Shown: positions 26,996-36,899 of the stretch, piece by piece | How positions within the stretch are numbered: position 1 is the stretch's first letter | Layout of the letters: every line of letters starts with the position of its first letter | Assembly: GCF_011601265.1 (NCBI RefSeq) | Contig: NZ_JAAOLX010000001.1 | Span: 186,001 to 250,000 of the forward strand | Length of the DNA: 64,000 nt | Source: Iodobacter violaceini | GTDB lineage: Bacteria > Pseudomonadota > Gammaproteobacteria > Burkholderiales > Chitinibacteraceae | Reading direction: 5' to 3' | Made by a program: the position numbers and the translations under genes | The notes under the pieces: generated by a model | What the model was told of the DNA's origin: nothing | What the model saw: only the letters and a program-made list of their open reading frames with translations | Databases searched by the model: none

Positions 26996-28192
26996 TTAGT
27001 GCGCCTTTTTCATATCCGGCAAGAACAATGCAATCATTCCGCCCAGGGGCAAAAACGCCGTAAAGTGGTAAACGCTGGTAATTCCGTACTGATCCGCAAA
27101 GCTGCCAATGGCTGCAGCCCCTATGCCCGCCACACCAAAAGCCAGCCCAAAAAACAGGCCAGATACCATACCTACTTTTCCGGGCAGCAGCTCTTGCGCC
27201 AGCACTAAAATCGCTGAAAATGCCGATGACATCACCACGCCAATAATAAAACTCAACGCAATCGTGCCGTTTAAATCCATATAGGGCAGCGCCACAGAGA
27301 ACGGAGCCGAGCCTAAAATAGAAAACCAGATCACCCGCTTGCGGCCAATCCGGTCGCCAATCGGCCCGCCCAGAATTGTCCCCAAGGCCACACCAAATAA
27401 GAAGATAAACAACATCAGCTGCGCCGCTTGCGCGCTGAGAGCAAAACGCTCGATCAGATAAAATGTGTAATAGCTATGAAAGCTGGACATATAAATATAC
27501 TTGGTAAACACTAGGGCAATCAGCAGCGCCAGCGCATAGTAAGTCTGACGCTGCGGCAAGGGCTGAATTGCAAGGTGCGCTTTGCTGCCGGTATTTTTTT
27601 GCTGATGCGCTTTCCAGATGCTGATCTGCCAGAGCACTGCCATGGCCAAAAGGGCTGCAGGTGAAAACCACGCCAGGCTGCTCTGCCCCAGCGGAATCAC
27701 AATCAAAGCCGCCAGCAAAGGCCCGCAAGCACTGCCCGCGTTGCCCCCCACCTGAAAAATTGACTGCGCCAGCCCATGCTGCCCGCCCGAAGCCAGCCTC
27801 GCCACGCGGGACGATTCAGGGTGGAAAATCGCTGAGCCGGTGCCAGTCAGCCCCGCCGCCAAGAGCAACAAGCCAAAGTTAGCCGCTTGCGAGAGCAATA
27901 ACAGGCCGCACATTGAAAACCCCATCCCCGCCACCAGCGCAAATTTCTGTGGATGCTTATCGGTAAAGCTGCCCACTAATGGCTGCAAAATCGACGCCGT
28001 AATCTGGTAGGTGAGCGTAAGTAAACCAATCTGGGTAAAACTCAGGTGATAGCTGCCTTTAAGCAGCGGATACAGCGCCAGAATTAAAGATTGCAACATA
28101 TCATTTAAAAAATGCGCGCTGCTGATTGCCGCCAATACGCGATAGTGCGTGGCCCCGATTGCGGGCTTGATCTCCATCATTGCCGTGGTCAT
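26996..28192 (-). CDS. MFS efflux transporter, fosmidomycin resistance (Fsr) type
   Basis: A 398-residue major facilitator with 12 helices, close to Fsr: SSAHFLNDMLQSLILALYPL in helix 1, DKHPQKFALVAGMGFSMCG, AIFHPESSRVARLASGGQHG and QSIFQVGGNAGSACGPL. The family exports fosmidomycin and related compounds; the natural substrate is unknown. The longest frame starts at 28234, but ATG 28192 has AAAGG 8 bases upstream and matches the family N-terminus. A divergent AraC-type regulator gene (28285) is the likely controller. Confidence 0.88.
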   Translation of the reverse strand: MTTAMMEIKPAIGATHYRVLAAISSAHFLNDMLQSLILALYPLLKGSYHLSFTQIGLLTLTYQITASILQPLVGSFTDKHPQKFALVAGMGFSMCGLLLLSQAANFGLLLLAAGLTGTGSAIFHPESSRVARLASGGQHGLAQSIFQVGGNAGSACGPLLAALIVIPLGQSSLAWFSPAALLAMAVLWQISIWKAHQQKNTGSKAHLAIQPLPQRQTYYALALLIALVFTKYIYMSSFHSYYTFYLIERFALSAQAAQLMLFIFLFGVALGTILGGPIGDRIGRKRVIWFSILGSAPFSVALPYMDLNGTIALSFIIGVVMSSAFSAILVLAQELLPGKVGMVSGLFFGLAFGVAGIGAAAIGSFADQYGITSVYHFTAFLPLGGMIALFLPDMKKAH

Positions 28193-28284
28193 GACGTTTA
28201 CCTTTGTTGTTTTATAGAAGCATGTTAAGGTCATTGATCACGCCTGTCTTACGCAGATAAGGCAGCAACCATAGTAAAAACGAC

Positions 28285-29052
28285 ATGACACCCAGAACAG
28301 AAAACTTAGGCCCGCCGCGTGAGCTGGGCAATGCACTGCTGATAGGCAAAGCAGGCGAGCGCGAATCTGGCAGCAGTACCATCCGCCACCAGCACGAAGT
28401 GGCGCAACTGCTGTACGGCATCAGCGGCGTGATGCGGGTGATTACGCCTTACGGGCAGTGGATCGTGCCGCCCAACCGGGGCATCTGGCTGCCGGCTGGT
28501 GTATGGCATGAAGTGCATATGCTGGCTTTTGTGGAAATGCGCACGGTGTATATCCACCCCGATGCCCTGCCCGGCCTGCCCTGCTGTGTGCTGGCCATCA
28601 CCCCGCTGCTGCGCGAGCTGATTCTGGCTGCGGTGAATTTTGATCAGCCCTATCCGGAAGACAGCCGCGAAGGCCGCATTATCCGGCTGCTGCTCGACGA
28701 AATCATCAGCATCCCCACCCTGCCCATGGTGCTGCCCATGCCGGAAGACAAAGCCCTGCGCCAGATTTGCGACGAGCTGCTCAGCTCGCCGGATGATATT
28801 CGCAGCAGCAGTGACTGGGCGTTAAAAATGGGCGTGGATGCCAGAACGCTACAACGCCGCTTTAATAAAACCACCGGCATGACCTTTGGCGAATGGAGGC
28901 GGCAAGCCAGATTATTAAAAGCACTGGAGCGCCTCGCCAGCGGAGAGCGGGTGATTGATATCGCCCTCGATTCCGGCTACGCCAGCCCCAGCGCTTTTAC
29001 CGCCATGTTTAAACGCCAGTTTGGCGTGGCACCGAGTGAGTTTTTTAAATAA
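28285..29052 (+). CDS. AraC family regulator with cupin-type sensor
   Basis: A 255-residue transcription factor. An N-terminal cupin (HQHEVAQLLYGISGVMRVIT, PPNRGIWLPAGVWHEVHM) precedes a C-terminal pair of helix-turn-helix units (ALKMGVDARTLQRRFNKTTG; VIDIALDSGYASPSAFTAMF). The layout is that of NimR/YdeC-like regulators that control neighbouring MFS pumps. It shares a 92-base divergent promoter region with the fsr-type gene, supporting that link. Confidence 0.88.
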   Translation: MTPRTENLGPPRELGNALLIGKAGERESGSSTIRHQHEVAQLLYGISGVMRVITPYGQWIVPPNRGIWLPAGVWHEVHMLAFVEMRTVYIHPDALPGLPCCVLAITPLLRELILAAVNFDQPYPEDSREGRIIRLLLDEIISIPTLPMVLPMPEDKALRQICDELLSSPDDIRSSSDWALKMGVDARTLQRRFNKTTGMTFGEWRRQARLLKALERLASGERVIDIALDSGYASPSAFTAMFKRQFGVAPSEFFK

Positions 29053-29262
29053 GGAGAATGGCGGAGGAAATTGCACAACAGGAATGAAATAAAGGATATG
29101 CCGGGGAAAATGCGCCGATAAAAACACACAGAAGCCCCTCAATATCAGCATTACACAGACATAAATTGCCAATATGTACTGATTAAATCAGTGGCAGTTT
29201 GTGACTAAACGCAAAGTATCAACCCTCGTATAGTGATGTAATCCGATGAAAGCGAGGGCATC

Positions 29263-29505
29263 ATGCAAATCACTCATCTTAAAACCGCCGAAGTATTTTC
29301 TATCCGCGCAAAATCATGGATTCACTGCGCTGCGGGCCAGCTGTGGCTTAGCCATGATGGCCATGATGTTATTTTAGAGCGCGGGCAAAAATGGCAGATT
29401 GATGACACTGATCTGGCTGTTATCCAGGCACTGCAAAACAGCCACTTTATGCTGCTTGCCAACGAGAAACTCTCCCCGGCAGAGCAAAATTTCGCTTTAG
29501 CATAA
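29263..29505 (+). CDS. DUF2917 domain protein
   Basis: An 80-residue protein with the DUF2917 pattern (VFSIRAKSWIHCAAGQLWLS, HDGHDVILERGQKWQIDD). Members are small cytoplasmic beta-rich proteins, common in Betaproteobacteria, of unknown function. It is preceded by GCGAGGG and converges on the histidine kinase gene. Confidence 0.75.
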   Translation: MQITHLKTAEVFSIRAKSWIHCAAGQLWLSHDGHDVILERGQKWQIDDTDLAVIQALQNSHFMLLANEKLSPAEQNFALA

Positions 29506-29513
29506 AGCGCCGG

Positions 29514-31631
29514 CTAACTGGCATGTATTGCCTGCAGCTTTTCCAGCTCATTAAGCGTGGCAATGCGCAGCTGGCTGAGCTTATTCAAAGCATTGTGTTC
29601 TGGCGATGCTTCAAGCGAGGCCCAATATTGGCCCAGTGTTTCTGCGCCAATTTGCAAGGCAATCCCTTTGGCGCTGTGCGCATAGCGGGCGGCCTCGCTG
29701 TGTTCCTGCTGCCCAATTGCATTTTTATAAAGCTCTTCTAATTCTGCAATTCTGTTTAAGCCCTTATGGCTTAAGGCTAAGTACCGGTCTGATTTAAATC
29801 CCAATGACGCCATTGCCGCATGGTGATCTAACAAGACCTGCTTAGAATTTAAAATAGACTTATAACGCTTGCTCAGTAAGCGAATAAGCTCATCAATCCT
29901 GAATGGTTTTCTTAAATGCCCGCTGAATGCGCTAAAGCCCGCCGCATGCTGCAACTCTTCTATCGGGCTGGCAGAAACCAGATAAATTGGTTTTTTCCAT
30001 TTTTGTTCGCGCAAAATACCCGCAGCGGCCATACCATCCATTTCCGGCATTTGGTAATCCATAATAATGCTGTCAATTTCCGGGTGCTGGCTTACTTGCA
30101 AAATAGCCTCCAGCCCATTACCCGCTTGCAATGCACGGGCACCGAAATCCTGCAAAATACCGCATATCATTTCCCGGTTAATGGTTTCATCTTCCACCAC
30201 CAAAATGGTATGCCCGCATAATGCTTGCTGCTGAGGCTGAAAAATACGTGCTGGCGCTGAAGAAGCAAATACAATCTGTGATTCAATAGAGACAAAAAAC
30301 TCACTGCCTTTTCCTTCCTCACTGCGGAAAGTAATATCCCCCTGCATCAGCCTTGCATAATCCCGGCTTAAAGATAAGCCTAAGCCTGTTCCGCCAGCCA
30401 GCTGCCCTTCTTTGCTTTGCTCAAAGGGCGAAAAAATACGCGGGTGATCTTCGTTTTTAATGCCACATCCCGTATCGGCCACCACGGCATTTAAACGATA
30501 GCAATGAGAAAGCAACTCGCCCGATAACGTTAAAGTAATCGCGCCATCTTGAGTAAATTTAAGGCTGTTACCCAGTAAATTAATAAGGATCTGCCGTAAT
30601 TTACCCGCATCCAGGCTCAGATTTTCGGGCAGGCCTTCACTTAAAATAACTTTAAAAGCTACTCCTTTTTCTTTTGCCATCATATTAAACATGACTTCTA
30701 ATTCATTTTTCAGCTGATTCAAATTAATTGTTTCAATAATCAGCAAAATCTTATTGTGCTCAGATTTAGACAAATCCAGCACATTATTAAGCAAGCTTAA
30801 TAAATGAGTACCACTGTTTGCAATATAACCAATTTCTTTCTTTTCTTCTTCGCCCATATTTTTATTACGCAACAACCGGTCGGCATAGCCTAAAATAGAC
30901 GTTAATGGGGTGCGAATCTCATGGCTGATGTGGGCTAAAAAACGGCTCTTTGTGGCATTGGCAATTTCGGCCTGCTGCCTTGCTTCCTGCAATGTTTCAG
31001 CCAGCTCGGCAAGTTTTTTTCGGTTTTGCTCTGATCGCCACAGCGCATAAAGCCCAAATGCAGCACAAAAGATTAAGAATAAAATTTGAGTCGTCGCCAA
31101 TAAAATGCGCAGCTCACCCCAGTGGGTAATATTTTTTCTGTATTCATCTACGGCCTGCGCATCCTGAGTGCGGGCCTCCTGCACTAAATCATTAACGGCC
31201 TCCTGCTGCAATTTTGTATCTTTTTGAAATTTAACCCACTCCTTTTCGGAAGCAAAACCCTTGCTTAATTGCTTTTCACTATCATGAATATACTGAACCA
31301 AAGGCATCAGCAGCCTGAGCTGCAGTTTCTTATCTTTAAAAAGTGCCGAGGCTTCAATTTCATTTTTAGCAAAGCTGTCAATCCGGCTGTAGTAAATATC
31401 AAAGCGCAAATTAACTTTATCCAGCTGATCACGCCGGCCATAGCCCACTACTTCACGCAGGCGGTAGTACTCATTACTCAGCTGAAAAAACTGCCATAGC
31501 TGATTATCCATACCAAATTGATTGGCACGGTCAAGCTCTCTTTTTTGCTCTAATTCAAAATGAACAATCAGGCTAAAATTGGCGAGTAATATTATGCAAA
31601 TAATGCTTAATATTCTTTTAAATCGTGTCAT
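29514..31631 (-). CDS. Hybrid histidine kinase with receiver and Hpt domains
   Basis: A 705-residue membrane sensor kinase. Helix 1 (ILSIICIILLANFSLIVHF) and helix 2 (about 172-195, ILLATTQILFLIFCAAFGLY) flank a helical periplasmic domain of about 145 residues. HisKA (FLAHISHEIRTPLTSILGY), the HATPase (NLLGNSLKF, ADTGCGI, GGTGLGLSLS), a receiver with phospho-acceptor Asp (SIIMDYQMPEMDG) and a C-terminal Hpt (RYAHSAKGIALQIGAE) follow. The full phosphorelay is present, but no separate response regulator is adjacent. It starts 4 bases after the small periplasmic protein gene (31636-32106), so that protein is the likely input partner. Confidence 0.92.
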   Translation of the reverse strand: MTRFKRILSIICIILLANFSLIVHFELEQKRELDRANQFGMDNQLWQFFQLSNEYYRLREVVGYGRRDQLDKVNLRFDIYYSRIDSFAKNEIEASALFKDKKLQLRLLMPLVQYIHDSEKQLSKGFASEKEWVKFQKDTKLQQEAVNDLVQEARTQDAQAVDEYRKNITHWGELRILLATTQILFLIFCAAFGLYALWRSEQNRKKLAELAETLQEARQQAEIANATKSRFLAHISHEIRTPLTSILGYADRLLRNKNMGEEEKKEIGYIANSGTHLLSLLNNVLDLSKSEHNKILLIIETINLNQLKNELEVMFNMMAKEKGVAFKVILSEGLPENLSLDAGKLRQILINLLGNSLKFTQDGAITLTLSGELLSHCYRLNAVVADTGCGIKNEDHPRIFSPFEQSKEGQLAGGTGLGLSLSRDYARLMQGDITFRSEEGKGSEFFVSIESQIVFASSAPARIFQPQQQALCGHTILVVEDETINREMICGILQDFGARALQAGNGLEAILQVSQHPEIDSIIMDYQMPEMDGMAAAGILREQKWKKPIYLVSASPIEELQHAAGFSAFSGHLRKPFRIDELIRLLSKRYKSILNSKQVLLDHHAAMASLGFKSDRYLALSHKGLNRIAELEELYKNAIGQQEHSEAARYAHSAKGIALQIGAETLGQYWASLEASPEHNALNKLSQLRIATLNELEKLQAIHAS

Positions 31632-31635
31632 TGTA

Positions 31636-32106
31636 TTATTCTGCTGTGATGCTGTTCAGCTGCCAGCTGCAAAGACGGAAATATTGAGTTTTAATCAATT
31701 CTTTATGCTTATGAAATGGATACATTAAAAATAACGGACCTTTTTCACGCAAAGACATCACTTTGCCATTATGCTTACGCGCCAAAATAACATCGTATTG
31801 CAGCGCGTCGCTGACTGGAAAACTAATCGCATAATCATTCAGGGCCATTATTTTAACATTGCCGCCCTCAATGCCTGCCAGCTTTAATACATCACGAAGC
31901 AAGGGCCCTTCAAATGTCTGCGGATTAGGATACCAGGGCGTTTGTACCGTCATACTGACTTGGGGCATCTGATCAAGACGGGCGCCATCAAATTGAATAT
32001 CAGGGCTGGTTTTACCGCGGACAGTAAGAATAATTTTATCGTTTTTTGCAATAGCCGGATAAGCAAACAGCATCAGACATAAACTCAGAAAAACAGTACG
32101 AAACAT
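31636..32106 (-). CDS. Small periplasmic molybdopterin-fold protein paired with a kinase
   Basis: A 156-residue exported protein (signal FLSLCLMLFAYPAIA), paralogue of the protein at 174-683: shared blocks are TPWYPNPQTFEGPLLRDVL, LNDYAISFPVSDA, ARKHNG, KGPLFLMYPF and SWQL. The usual molybdenum-ligand cysteine is missing; the only mature cysteine is near the C-terminus (FRLCSWQL). It lies directly upstream of, and probably co-transcribed with, the hybrid kinase. I infer that it is a sensory accessory protein. GGGAG precedes the ATG. Confidence 0.72.
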   Translation of the reverse strand: MFRTVFLSLCLMLFAYPAIAKNDKIILTVRGKTSPDIQFDGARLDQMPQVSMTVQTPWYPNPQTFEGPLLRDVLKLAGIEGGNVKIMALNDYAISFPVSDALQYDVILARKHNGKVMSLREKGPLFLMYPFHKHKELIKTQYFRLCSWQLNSITAE

Positions 32107-32236
32107 TTAATACTCCCAGCCCGGCATAAGCACTGAAGCATTGTAATGTAAAAAACGGCTTCAAGTCATTGCAATGCAATATAAGCAAGCCCCCTGCACA
32201 ACTGTAATAGTGCCTTGAATTTATTTTTAAATACAA

Positions 32237-32264
32237 AAAGGCAACACCTTTTGGCGTTGCCTTT
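32237..32264 (-). terminator. Rho-independent terminator of the glpQ-like gene
   Basis: Arms AAAGGCAAC and GTTGCCTTT, extended inward by CC/GG with one mismatch, are followed on the minus strand by a T run. It lies about 100 bases beyond the phosphodiesterase stop. Confidence 0.75.
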
Positions 32265-32362
32265 CAATATCAAAACAGAACTGCTATTAACACAGCCATG
32301 CAGCGGATTTAATCAACCGGCTTCGAATACATTAAACCCAATAAACCCGAAGCGGATTTGAT

Positions 32363-33505
32363 TTATTTTTTCCCCAAATAAGCATCCAATGCCGCACGCC
32401 CCACTGCAGGATCGTCAGTAAAGAAACCATCAATGCCTGCCTGTAAAAACACCGTCAGCTCTGCGGCCAGATCACCACGCTCGGTCAGTGATTTCACATC
32501 GCCTTTGCGTAAATTAGCTGGCAAAAAAGGGTTTTCCGGGCGGAATGTATAAGGATGCAAGACTAAATTAGCGGCATGGGCATCTTTAACCAGGCTGGTC
32601 GGTGTGCCCAGATTATTATTGGCGTCCCGCGGAATAATCATTTCTTTAGAAGGGCCAATGCCATTTGCGTAAGTTGCAACTTCTTTAAGCCCTGCAGCAG
32701 TGGCGATATCGGCATAGCTGCGCTTATCCCCGACAAGACGAAAATCCTCCGGCTGGCCCGTACCTGATAAAAGCTGAACAAGCGGTAAATCAGTTAAGGC
32801 ACGAATTTCTTTCAGATTGGCCACTTCAAAAGACTGAATAAACACCGGCGCTGTTTTACCCTTATAGCCATTGGCATGCAGGGCATCTACCAGGCGTTTT
32901 TCAAGCGGCAGATTGATTGATTTAAAATAGCTGGGGTGCTTCGTTTCCGGATAAATACCAATCGTGCGGCCTGTTTCTTTGGTTTTAGCCTTAGCCAGAT
33001 CCATTACTTCCTGGAAAGTAGGGATCTCAAACTGCCCATCGTATTTAGCGTTTTCCGGGCGATTAGCCGGAATACGCTCTTTGGCACGCAATGTTTTAAG
33101 CTCGGCCAACGTAAAGTCTTCGGTAAACCAACCAGTGATACTTACGCCATCAATGATTTTGGTCGCTTTGCGGCTGGCAAATTCCGCCTTATCCGCCACA
33201 TTGGTCGTGCCAGAAATTTCATTCTCGTGCCGCGCAACCAAAACGCCATCTTTGGTGCTCACCAAATCAGGCTCAATCACATCTGCACCAATCTCAATGG
33301 CCTTGGTATAGCCCGCAATCGTATGCTCCGGCCGCAAAGCCGACGCCCCGCGATGGCCAATCACCAGCCTGGCAGGCAGAGGCTTGGGCACCACCTGAGC
33401 TACAACAGGCAACGCCTCAGTATCATCACTACTGCATGCACTTAAACCCAGCGCAGCAGCAAATACTGAAACGGTAGTCAGAATAGAAAATTTAATCAGC
33501 GACAT
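32363..33505 (-). CDS. glpQ: Glycerophosphodiester phosphodiesterase, lipoprotein
   Basis: A 380-residue GlpQ-type enzyme, hydrolysing glycerophosphodiesters to glycerol-3-phosphate and alcohols. The signal sequence has a lipobox (LSAC, Cys24), so it is a lipid-anchored periplasmic or outer-membrane form. Catalytic motifs are IGHRGASALRPEHT (general acid/base His and substrate Arg), EPDLVSTKDGVLVARHE (metal Glu and Asp plus second His) and TDDPAVG near the end. The length is normal for periplasmic GlpQ. No glpT is adjacent. Confidence 0.88.
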   Translation of the reverse strand: MSLIKFSILTTVSVFAAALGLSACSSDDTEALPVVAQVVPKPLPARLVIGHRGASALRPEHTIAGYTKAIEIGADVIEPDLVSTKDGVLVARHENEISGTTNVADKAEFASRKATKIIDGVSITGWFTEDFTLAELKTLRAKERIPANRPENAKYDGQFEIPTFQEVMDLAKAKTKETGRTIGIYPETKHPSYFKSINLPLEKRLVDALHANGYKGKTAPVFIQSFEVANLKEIRALTDLPLVQLLSGTGQPEDFRLVGDKRSYADIATAAGLKEVATYANGIGPSKEMIIPRDANNNLGTPTSLVKDAHAANLVLHPYTFRPENPFLPANLRKGDVKSLTERGDLAAELTVFLQAGIDGFFTDDPAVGRAALDAYLGKK

Positions 33506-33578
33506 AGGAATAGGCGGCTAAAAAAAGAAGATGCCTCAATTTAAGCGAGCGCTGTGACAGTGTTGTGAAAGGACATGC

Positions 33579-33610
33579 AAAAAAAGCCCCACCAAATTGG
33601 CAGAGCTTTT
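33579..33610 (-). terminator. Rho-independent terminator of gltS
   Basis: On the minus strand AGCTCTGCCAA pairs with TTGGTGGGGCT through GC, AU and GU pairs and is followed by seven T. It lies 35 bases past the gltS stop. Confidence 0.75.
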
Positions 33611-33640
33611 CTCTTGTTGTCTTCCTGCTATTAAAGTGAA

Positions 33641-34843
33641 TCACCCATAAATCGGCAGCAGCAAAAACAGCTTAATCAAAATCGCATTGGCAATATCAAT
33701 AAAGAATGCGCCCACCATCGGCACAACCAGGAAGGCGATGTGGGAGGGGCCGAAGCGCTCGGTTACGGCTTGCATATTGGCGATGGCGGTAGGTGTAGCG
33801 CCTAGGCCAAAGCCGCAGTTACCGGCGGCCAGCACCACTGCATCGTAGTTTTTACCCATCACGCGGAAGGTGATAAAGATGGCAAAGAGCGCCATCACGC
33901 TGGCTTGCAGCGCCAAAATGCCCAGCATAGGCAGGGCTAATGAGCCTAATTCCCACAGTCGTAAGGTCATCAGGGCCATGGCTAAAAACAGCGAGAGGCT
34001 TACATTGCCCAACACCGATACGCCGCGATCAAAGACCTGGTAAAGGCCAAGAGCGGATAAGCCGTTTCTGAGTACCACGCCAATAAATAACACGCATACA
34101 AAGCCCGGCAATTCTAAGGCGGTGCCTTTTAAGACCGTGGCCAGCGCCGATCCGGCCATCAGGCTGATGGCAATCAGGGCCAGTGTTTCGATAAAAACCT
34201 GGGGAGTAATCAGGCGCACAGCGTGCGGCTGCTCAAAGGTTGTGGGCGTGTCGTCACTATTATGCTCAGCGCCGGGGATGCTTACTTTTTTAACCAGGTA
34301 ACGTGCCACCGGGCCACCGATCAGCCCGCCCATCACCAGGCCAAATGTGGCGCAAGCCATGGCCACTTCGGTGGCGGATGCCAGGCCGTATTTCTCACCA
34401 AACACCGTGCTCCATGCTGCACCTGTGCCATGCCCGCCCGACATGGTGATTGATCCGCCCAACAGGCCAAGCAGCGGGCTGATGCCCATGGCGCTGGCTG
34501 CGGCAATCCCGACAATGTTTTGCATCACCAGCATGGAAACCACCACGCCAGTAAAGATCACCAGGGTGCGGCCGCCTTTTTTCAGGCTGGCCAGATCTGC
34601 GTTTAAACCAATGCTGGCAAAGAATGCAAGCATCAGCGGCGTTTGCATGCCGGCATCAAACTTTACTTCAGCCCCAAAGCTCATCCGTCCAAGCAGTAAT
34701 AAAACAGCAACCAGCAAGCCGCCAACCACTGGTTCCGGAATGCTGTAATTACGCAGCGGCGCAGACCATTCCACAATTTTGCGGCCTAATAATAAAACCA
34801 GCGATGCGGCGACCAGGGTGCCATAAAAATCGAGTTGAAGCAT
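33641..34843 (-). CDS. gltS: Sodium/glutamate symporter
   Basis: A 400-residue Na+-coupled glutamate importer of the ESS/GltS family. It aligns from memory along its whole length with E. coli GltS: LLLGRK, YSIPEPVVGGLL, DPLMLAFF-like TPLMLAFFASIGLNA, GGSITMSGGHGTGAAWS (re-entrant loop 1), MACATFGLVMGGLIGGPVA and GFGLGATPTAIANMQAVTE (re-entrant loop 2). ATG 34843 has AAGGA at proper spacing; an ATG six bases upstream lacks it. It is monocistronic. Confidence 0.95.
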   Translation of the reverse strand: MLQLDFYGTLVAASLVLLLGRKIVEWSAPLRNYSIPEPVVGGLLVAVLLLLGRMSFGAEVKFDAGMQTPLMLAFFASIGLNADLASLKKGGRTLVIFTGVVVSMLVMQNIVGIAAASAMGISPLLGLLGGSITMSGGHGTGAAWSTVFGEKYGLASATEVAMACATFGLVMGGLIGGPVARYLVKKVSIPGAEHNSDDTPTTFEQPHAVRLITPQVFIETLALIAISLMAGSALATVLKGTALELPGFVCVLFIGVVLRNGLSALGLYQVFDRGVSVLGNVSLSLFLAMALMTLRLWELGSLALPMLGILALQASVMALFAIFITFRVMGKNYDAVVLAAGNCGFGLGATPTAIANMQAVTERFGPSHIAFLVVPMVGAFFIDIANAILIKLFLLLPIYG

Positions 34844-35125
34844 ATTCATCCTTATTGTATTGATATATTCAATGACACTGCAATATTACATAAGAATATT
34901 TTGCCAATTTATTCAGATTGCGATTAAACAAGTCATCCTTATTAAATACAAGCGCGGAAAACCCGACTTAAATCTGCGAATTTGTCATAAAGGTAAAATA
35001 ACCGTGGATAAATAATGCTATTGATCTTTTTTATGCAATCACCATGGTTGTTATCATTTCAATGATCCAAATAAAATATTTATATGGAATTTAATTCATA
35101 TTTCATCTGCTCAAGCGCTGCCCAA

Positions 35126-35494
35126 TTAATTGTGCACAATCAGCGCCACTACTTTCCGGTCTTCTGATGTCAGGATATTAAAGGTGCGGCACAGCGCGCC
35201 GGTATCCATCACATCCAGCCCGATATGCGCGGCGGCTAATGCACTATAGAGGCGCGGATGCGGAAAGCGAATGGTTTTGCCTGTGCCCAATAAAACCACC
35301 TCAGGCTTATAGGCCAGCACGGCGCTGAAATCCGCCTCGGTTAAATCATCAAAGCCAAGTGGCCGCCAGACATGGACTTCTGTCCCTGTAACCAGCACAT
35401 TGCCCTGATATTGCTCGGTATTGACCCGCACAAAATCCTCACCATAGCCCGAGAACTGATTCAGATTTTCGACTGCGGTATGTTGTAATTTCAT
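35126..35494 (-). CDS. Mth938-like domain protein
   Basis: A 122-residue protein of the Mth938-like (NDUFAF3/Xcc1710) family: GYGEDFVRVNTEQYQGNVLV, PEVVLLGTGKTIRFPHP and GLDVMDTGALCRTFNIL fit the family core. In mitochondria the related protein helps to assemble complex I; the bacterial role is unclear. It is transcribed divergently from alaA. Confidence 0.82.
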   Translation of the reverse strand: MKLQHTAVENLNQFSGYGEDFVRVNTEQYQGNVLVTGTEVHVWRPLGFDDLTEADFSAVLAYKPEVVLLGTGKTIRFPHPRLYSALAAAHIGLDVMDTGALCRTFNILTSEDRKVVALIVHN

Positions 35495-35654
35495 GATGAT
35501 TTCCCAATTAAAGACCCCGTATTTTAACTTATGCGCTGATGAATAGGTTTTAGCAGCGCCTTTGTATTCATTTTTTTGTTTTCGTAATCACATTAAGTGC
35601 AGTACAGCGCAATCTTTCGTTAGAATATAAGGTCCTAGCCCATAAGCCGCTGCC

Positions 35655-36884
35655 ATGACTACCATTCTTAAATCAAACAAATTACAAAATGTCTGTTACG
35701 AGATTCGTGGGCCTGTTCCTGAGCGAGCGCGTCAGATGGAAGAAGAAGGCCAGCGCATTATCAAGCTGAATATCGGCAATCTGGCCTCTTTTGGCTTTGA
35801 TGCCCCCGAAGAAGTCGTGCAGGACATGATTCGCAACCTGCCTAATTCTGCAGGCTATGTTGATTCCAAAGGCCTGTTTCAGGCACGTAAAGCCGTCATG
35901 CATTACACCCAGTCTAAAAACATCAGTGATGTGACGGTAGACGATATTTATATTGGCAACGGCGCATCCGAGCTGATTGTGATGGCCATGCAGGGCCTGC
36001 TCAATGATGGCGATGAAGTGCTGGTGCCCATGCCGGATTATCCGCTCTGGACAGCCGCAGTCAGCCTGGCTGGCGGCACACCGCGCCATTACCTGTGCGA
36101 TGAAGCCAATGAATGGTATCCGTCGCTGGAAGATATTCGCAGCAAGATCAGCGCCAAAACCAAAGCCATTGTGATTATCAACCCGAATAATCCAACGGGT
36201 GCTTTGTATCCTGATTCGCTGCTGAAAGACATTATTCAAATTGCGCGTGAAAACAATCTGATTATTTATGCCGATGAAATCTACGACAAAGTGCTTTACG
36301 ACGGCGTAACGCATACCTCGATTGCGTCCTTAGCCAATGATATTTTGTTTGTTACCTTTAACGGTTTATCCAAGAATTATCGCGCCTGTGGTTTCAGGGC
36401 GGGCTGGATGTTTGTATCCGGCAATAAGAAAATAGCCAAAGATTATATCGAGGGGCTCAATATCCTCGCTACCATGCGGCTCTGCGCCAATGTGCCGGCC
36501 CAATATGCCATTCAAACCGCGCTGGGCGGATATCAGAGTATTAATGATTTAGTAAAACCCACAGGCAGGCTCGCTAAGCAACGCGATCTGGCCTACAAGC
36601 TGCTCACGGAGATCCCGGGGGTAAGCTGTGTAAAACCAAGAGCAGCGCTCTATATGTTCCCCAAGCTTGATCCGGCTATTTACCCGATTAGCGATGATCA
36701 GCAGTTTATTTTAGAGCTGTTACAAGAAGAGAAAGTACTGCTGGTACAAGGCACAGGCTTTAACTGGCAGCAGCCTGATCACTTCCGCGTGGTGTTTTTG
36801 CCCAATGTCGATGATCTGACCGACGCGATTGCCCGTATTGCCCGCTTCTTAGAAAACTATCGAAAACGTCACGGTACAAATTAA
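35655..36884 (+). CDS. alaA: Glutamate-pyruvate (alanine) aminotransferase
   Basis: A 409-residue PLP-dependent fold-type I aminotransferase. It matches E. coli AlaA along the chain (SNKLQNVCYEIRGPVPERAR, GYVDSKGLFQARKAV, NPNNPTGALYP, IIYADEIYDKVLYDG). The PLP lysine is in FNGLSKNYRACGFRAGW. It makes alanine from pyruvate and glutamate. It lies 15 bases upstream of hom on the same strand, linking alanine and aspartate-family synthesis in a likely operon. Confidence 0.92.
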   Translation: MTTILKSNKLQNVCYEIRGPVPERARQMEEEGQRIIKLNIGNLASFGFDAPEEVVQDMIRNLPNSAGYVDSKGLFQARKAVMHYTQSKNISDVTVDDIYIGNGASELIVMAMQGLLNDGDEVLVPMPDYPLWTAAVSLAGGTPRHYLCDEANEWYPSLEDIRSKISAKTKAIVIINPNNPTGALYPDSLLKDIIQIARENNLIIYADEIYDKVLYDGVTHTSIASLANDILFVTFNGLSKNYRACGFRAGWMFVSGNKKIAKDYIEGLNILATMRLCANVPAQYAIQTALGGYQSINDLVKPTGRLAKQRDLAYKLLTEIPGVSCVKPRAALYMFPKLDPAIYPISDDQQFILELLQEEKVLLVQGTGFNWQQPDHFRVVFLPNVDDLTDAIARIARFLENYRKRHGTN

Positions 36885-36899
36885 ACAAAGGACTAATAA